DNA of 45,119 nt, taken from Muribaculaceae bacterium (lineage in GTDB: Bacteria > Bacteroidota > Bacteroidia > Bacteroidales > Muribaculaceae). How positions within the stretch are numbered: the first letter of the stretch is position 1; each line of letters begins with the position of its first letter. Shown in pieces: positions 43,899-45,119 of the stretch. The notes under the pieces were generated by a model. That model was not told the origin of the DNA, searched no databases, and worked only from the letters and a program-made list of their open reading frames with translations. A program made the translations under genes and the position numbers. Location of the stretch: the NCBI GenBank assembly GCA_022509205.1, contig JAFLTR010000015.1:1-45119 (forward strand), given 5' to 3'.

Positions 43899-44327
43899 AT
43901 GGGAAAATATGATGATATAATCAATCTTCCTCACCACATCAGCGATTATCATAAACCGATGTCAATGATAAACAGGGCTGCCCAGTTTGCACCTTTTGCA
44001 GCCTTGAATGGCCATGATGATGCAATCGAAGAAGCTGCAAGAACCACAGAGTCCTTTAAAGAAATATCCGAAGAAGAGAAAATCTACCTGTCTCGAAAGC
44101 TAAAATTTGCAATAGAAAATAATTCTTTGGTTAATATCAAATTTTTTGTAGAAGATCAAAATAAGTCTGGGGGAAGTTATAGAAAAGTTATGGGTAACAT
44201 TAAGAAATGGGACGAACTTGATAACGTTCTTCTAATGTCTGATGGTTTAACCATTCCAATTCCTTATATTTACGAAATCCGGATAATAAAAAATAATCCC
44301 CACATTCCTTCACCTGAGGCTACTTAA
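43899..44327 (+). CDS. YolD-like family protein, orphan
   Basis: The protein has 142 residues. The opening KYDDIINLPHHISDYHKPMSMINRAAQFAPFAALNGHDDAIEEAAR (residues 3-48) closely follows the pattern of YolD-like proteins common in Firmicutes and some Bacteroidetes, where the gene usually precedes a Y-family (UmuC/DinB-like) translesion polymerase. The second half (about 75-128) is beta-rich (VNIKFFVEDQNKSGGSYRKVMGNIKKWDE, residues 78-106). It is probably cytoplasmic. No polymerase gene follows; a glutathione peroxidase gene comes next, 122 bases on. The function of the family is not settled. The call rests on the N-terminal motif. Confidence 0.75.
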   Translation: MGKYDDIINLPHHISDYHKPMSMINRAAQFAPFAALNGHDDAIEEAARTTESFKEISEEEKIYLSRKLKFAIENNSLVNIKFFVEDQNKSGGSYRKVMGNIKKWDELDNVLLMSDGLTIPIPYIYEIRIIKNNPHIPSPEAT

Positions 44328-44449
44328 AACGAACCCTTATTATTTATTCATATATTTATAAACACGTTATTTCAAATTTGCCGTAGATTATTAATAAAAC
44401 AAAATAAAAGTCAGTGTGTTATATTCATATAAAACTAAAAAATGACTTT

Positions 44450-44929
44450 ATGGATATTTACGATTTTAAGGTTTTAAACAACAAGGGTGAAGAAATTTCT
44501 TTATCGGAATTCAAAGGGAAGGTATTATTGATTGTCAATACTGCTACCGGTTGTGGATTTACACCTCAATATGAAGGATTGGAAGATCTTTATAAAAAAT
44601 ATAAAAACGAAGGCCTTGAAATTCTTGATTTCCCCTGTAACCAATTTGGTCATCAGGCTCCCGGGAATGACCATGAGATTAATTCTTTCTGTACCTTGAA
44701 ATACGACACTACATTTCCAAGGTTTCGTAAAATTGAAGTAAACGGAGACAACGCCATCCCACTCTATAAATGGCTTAAGCAACAAAAAGGAGGAATCTTC
44801 GGAAGTGCAATCAAATGGAATTTCACAAAATTTTTGGTTGATAGAGATGGCCATGTAGTTGGAAGATATGCACCAACAACTCCCCCCTCCAAAATCGAGG
44901 GAAAAATCCGGGAATTATTAAATTCATAG
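44450..44929 (+). CDS. Glutathione-peroxidase-family thiol peroxidase (Cys type)
   Basis: The protein has 159 residues. The ATG at 44450 (MDIYDFKVLNNKGEE) matches the family start; an ATG 36 bases upstream adds an atypical extension. The catalytic tetrad is visible: peroxidatic Cys35 in NTATGCGFTPQY, Gln69 in FGHQAPG, and Trp123-Asn124 in IKWNFTKF. Codon 35 is TGT, so it is a Cys rather than selenocysteine enzyme. A second Cys81 in NSFCTLKY is the usual resolving Cys, which suggests thioredoxin rather than glutathione as reductant. It detoxifies peroxides in the cytoplasm. It stands alone. Confidence 0.94.
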   Translation: MDIYDFKVLNNKGEEISLSEFKGKVLLIVNTATGCGFTPQYEGLEDLYKKYKNEGLEILDFPCNQFGHQAPGNDHEINSFCTLKYDTTFPRFRKIEVNGDNAIPLYKWLKQQKGGIFGSAIKWNFTKFLVDRDGHVVGRYAPTTPPSKIEGKIRELLNS

Positions 44930-44956
44930 GATGTTTATTTGGTTGTAGATTAGAAT

Positions 44957-45119
44957 GTCACCCCGGTAGGGCTGATGTTACCGCTGAGCGGTGACTATAT
45001 TAACCGCCGACGGCGGACGCGTAGCAACCGATGTCGGTGGCCAGGCCGCCACACCACCCATCCTCCACCCGGAAGGGGTGGCCTATCATATACAAAAAAA
45101 GCCGCATTCCTACGGTTCT
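44957..45119. repeat. GC-rich cluster of palindromes (REP-like intergenic repeat), continuing off the window
   Basis: Four close-packed inverted repeats occur within about 100 bases: ACCGCT-G-AGCGGT (44980-44992), CCGCCG-A-CGGCGG (45004-45016), ACCGA-TG-TCGGT (45027-45038) and CCACCC-GGAAG-GGGTGG (45065-45081). GTCACC/GGTGAC (44957-44962, 44990-44995) can also pair. The patch is much richer in GC than its surroundings and has no open frame. A direct GGTGGCC repeat recurs within it, and GCCGCATTCCTACGGT starts a further imperfect palindrome at 45101. This looks like a repeated intergenic element of Bacteroidales; copy number cannot be judged from one window. Confidence 0.6.

Noticed and set aside
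43590..43952. A 120-residue minus-strand frame overlapping the YolD-like gene start
   Set aside because: It spans the best minus-strand promoter, has no family signal and has unusual composition rich in Ile, Leu and Tyr. The overlapping plus-strand gene has a recognisable family motif.
44552..44554. Possible selenocysteine in the peroxidase active site
   Set aside because: The catalytic codon is TGT (Cys), not TGA.
1..45119. CRISPR arrays, insertion sequences, prophage, toxin-antitoxin and other defence loci
   Set aside because: No regularly spaced direct repeats, transposase, integrase, phage or defence-family protein was recognised on either strand.

Overview
The window is core chromosome of a Bacteroidales bacterium, most likely of the Muribaculaceae (S24-7) or a close relative. 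Several signs agree. Promoters carry the Bacteroidetes -7 box TAnnTTTG (gyrA, etfB and ftsH also have a -33 TTTG/TTG), starts lack strong Shine-Dalgarno sequences, secreted proteins have Bacteroidetes-style signal peptides and lipoboxes, and families typical of the order are present (DUF4923-like, PorT-like barrel, LysM plus periplasmic-binding fold, long RodA, succinyl-CoA:acetate CoA-transferase). Base composition is moderate and even, apart from a GC-rich palindromic patch at the right edge. I saw no tRNA, rRNA, CRISPR array, insertion sequence or prophage gene.

Layout: 1-6.0 kb holds the 3' part of a eukaryote-type glycogen branching enzyme, a secreted DUF4923-like protein, gyrA and a secreted TPR protein, closed by a strong terminator. 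6.1-12.0 kb is the elongasome operon mreB-mreC-mreD-mrdA-rodA, which builds the lateral wall. 12.1-13.9 kb holds a small helical protein of unknown function, an acyltransferase and a YafV-like amidase. 13.9-19.4 kb on the minus strand is a compact run: PD40-like secreted protein, metH, rlmH and a small AlkD-like protein. It diverges, from interleaved promoters, from etfB-etfA-acyl-CoA dehydrogenase (19.6-23.2 kb).

23.3-27.7 kb (minus) is a two-gene glycan unit, a GH31 glycosidase and a tandem-domain esterase, both secreted. 27.9-38.9 kb (plus) holds rsfS and ftsH, then a tripartite RND efflux operon (lipoprotein adaptor, pump, outer membrane factor), an lpxA-like gene and cdsA. 39.0-43.3 kb (minus) holds an acetyl-CoA hydrolase/CoA-transferase with its own terminator, then a translationally coupled LysM/periplasmic-binding protein and PorT-like barrel. 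The right end has a 0.6 kb non-coding stretch, an orphan YolD-like gene, a Cys-type glutathione peroxidase and a cluster of palindromes.

Functionally the window is dominated by envelope work: wall elongation, phospholipid and lipid A precursors, efflux and LysM/barrel proteins. The rest is central metabolism, with fermentation acids through CoA-transferase, ETF/acyl-CoA dehydrogenase, methionine and glycogen. No obviously new multi-gene system is present. The least explained items are the palindrome cluster, the orphan YolD-like gene, the LysM/PBP plus barrel pair, the membrane insert in the RND pump, and the small helical protein after rodA.
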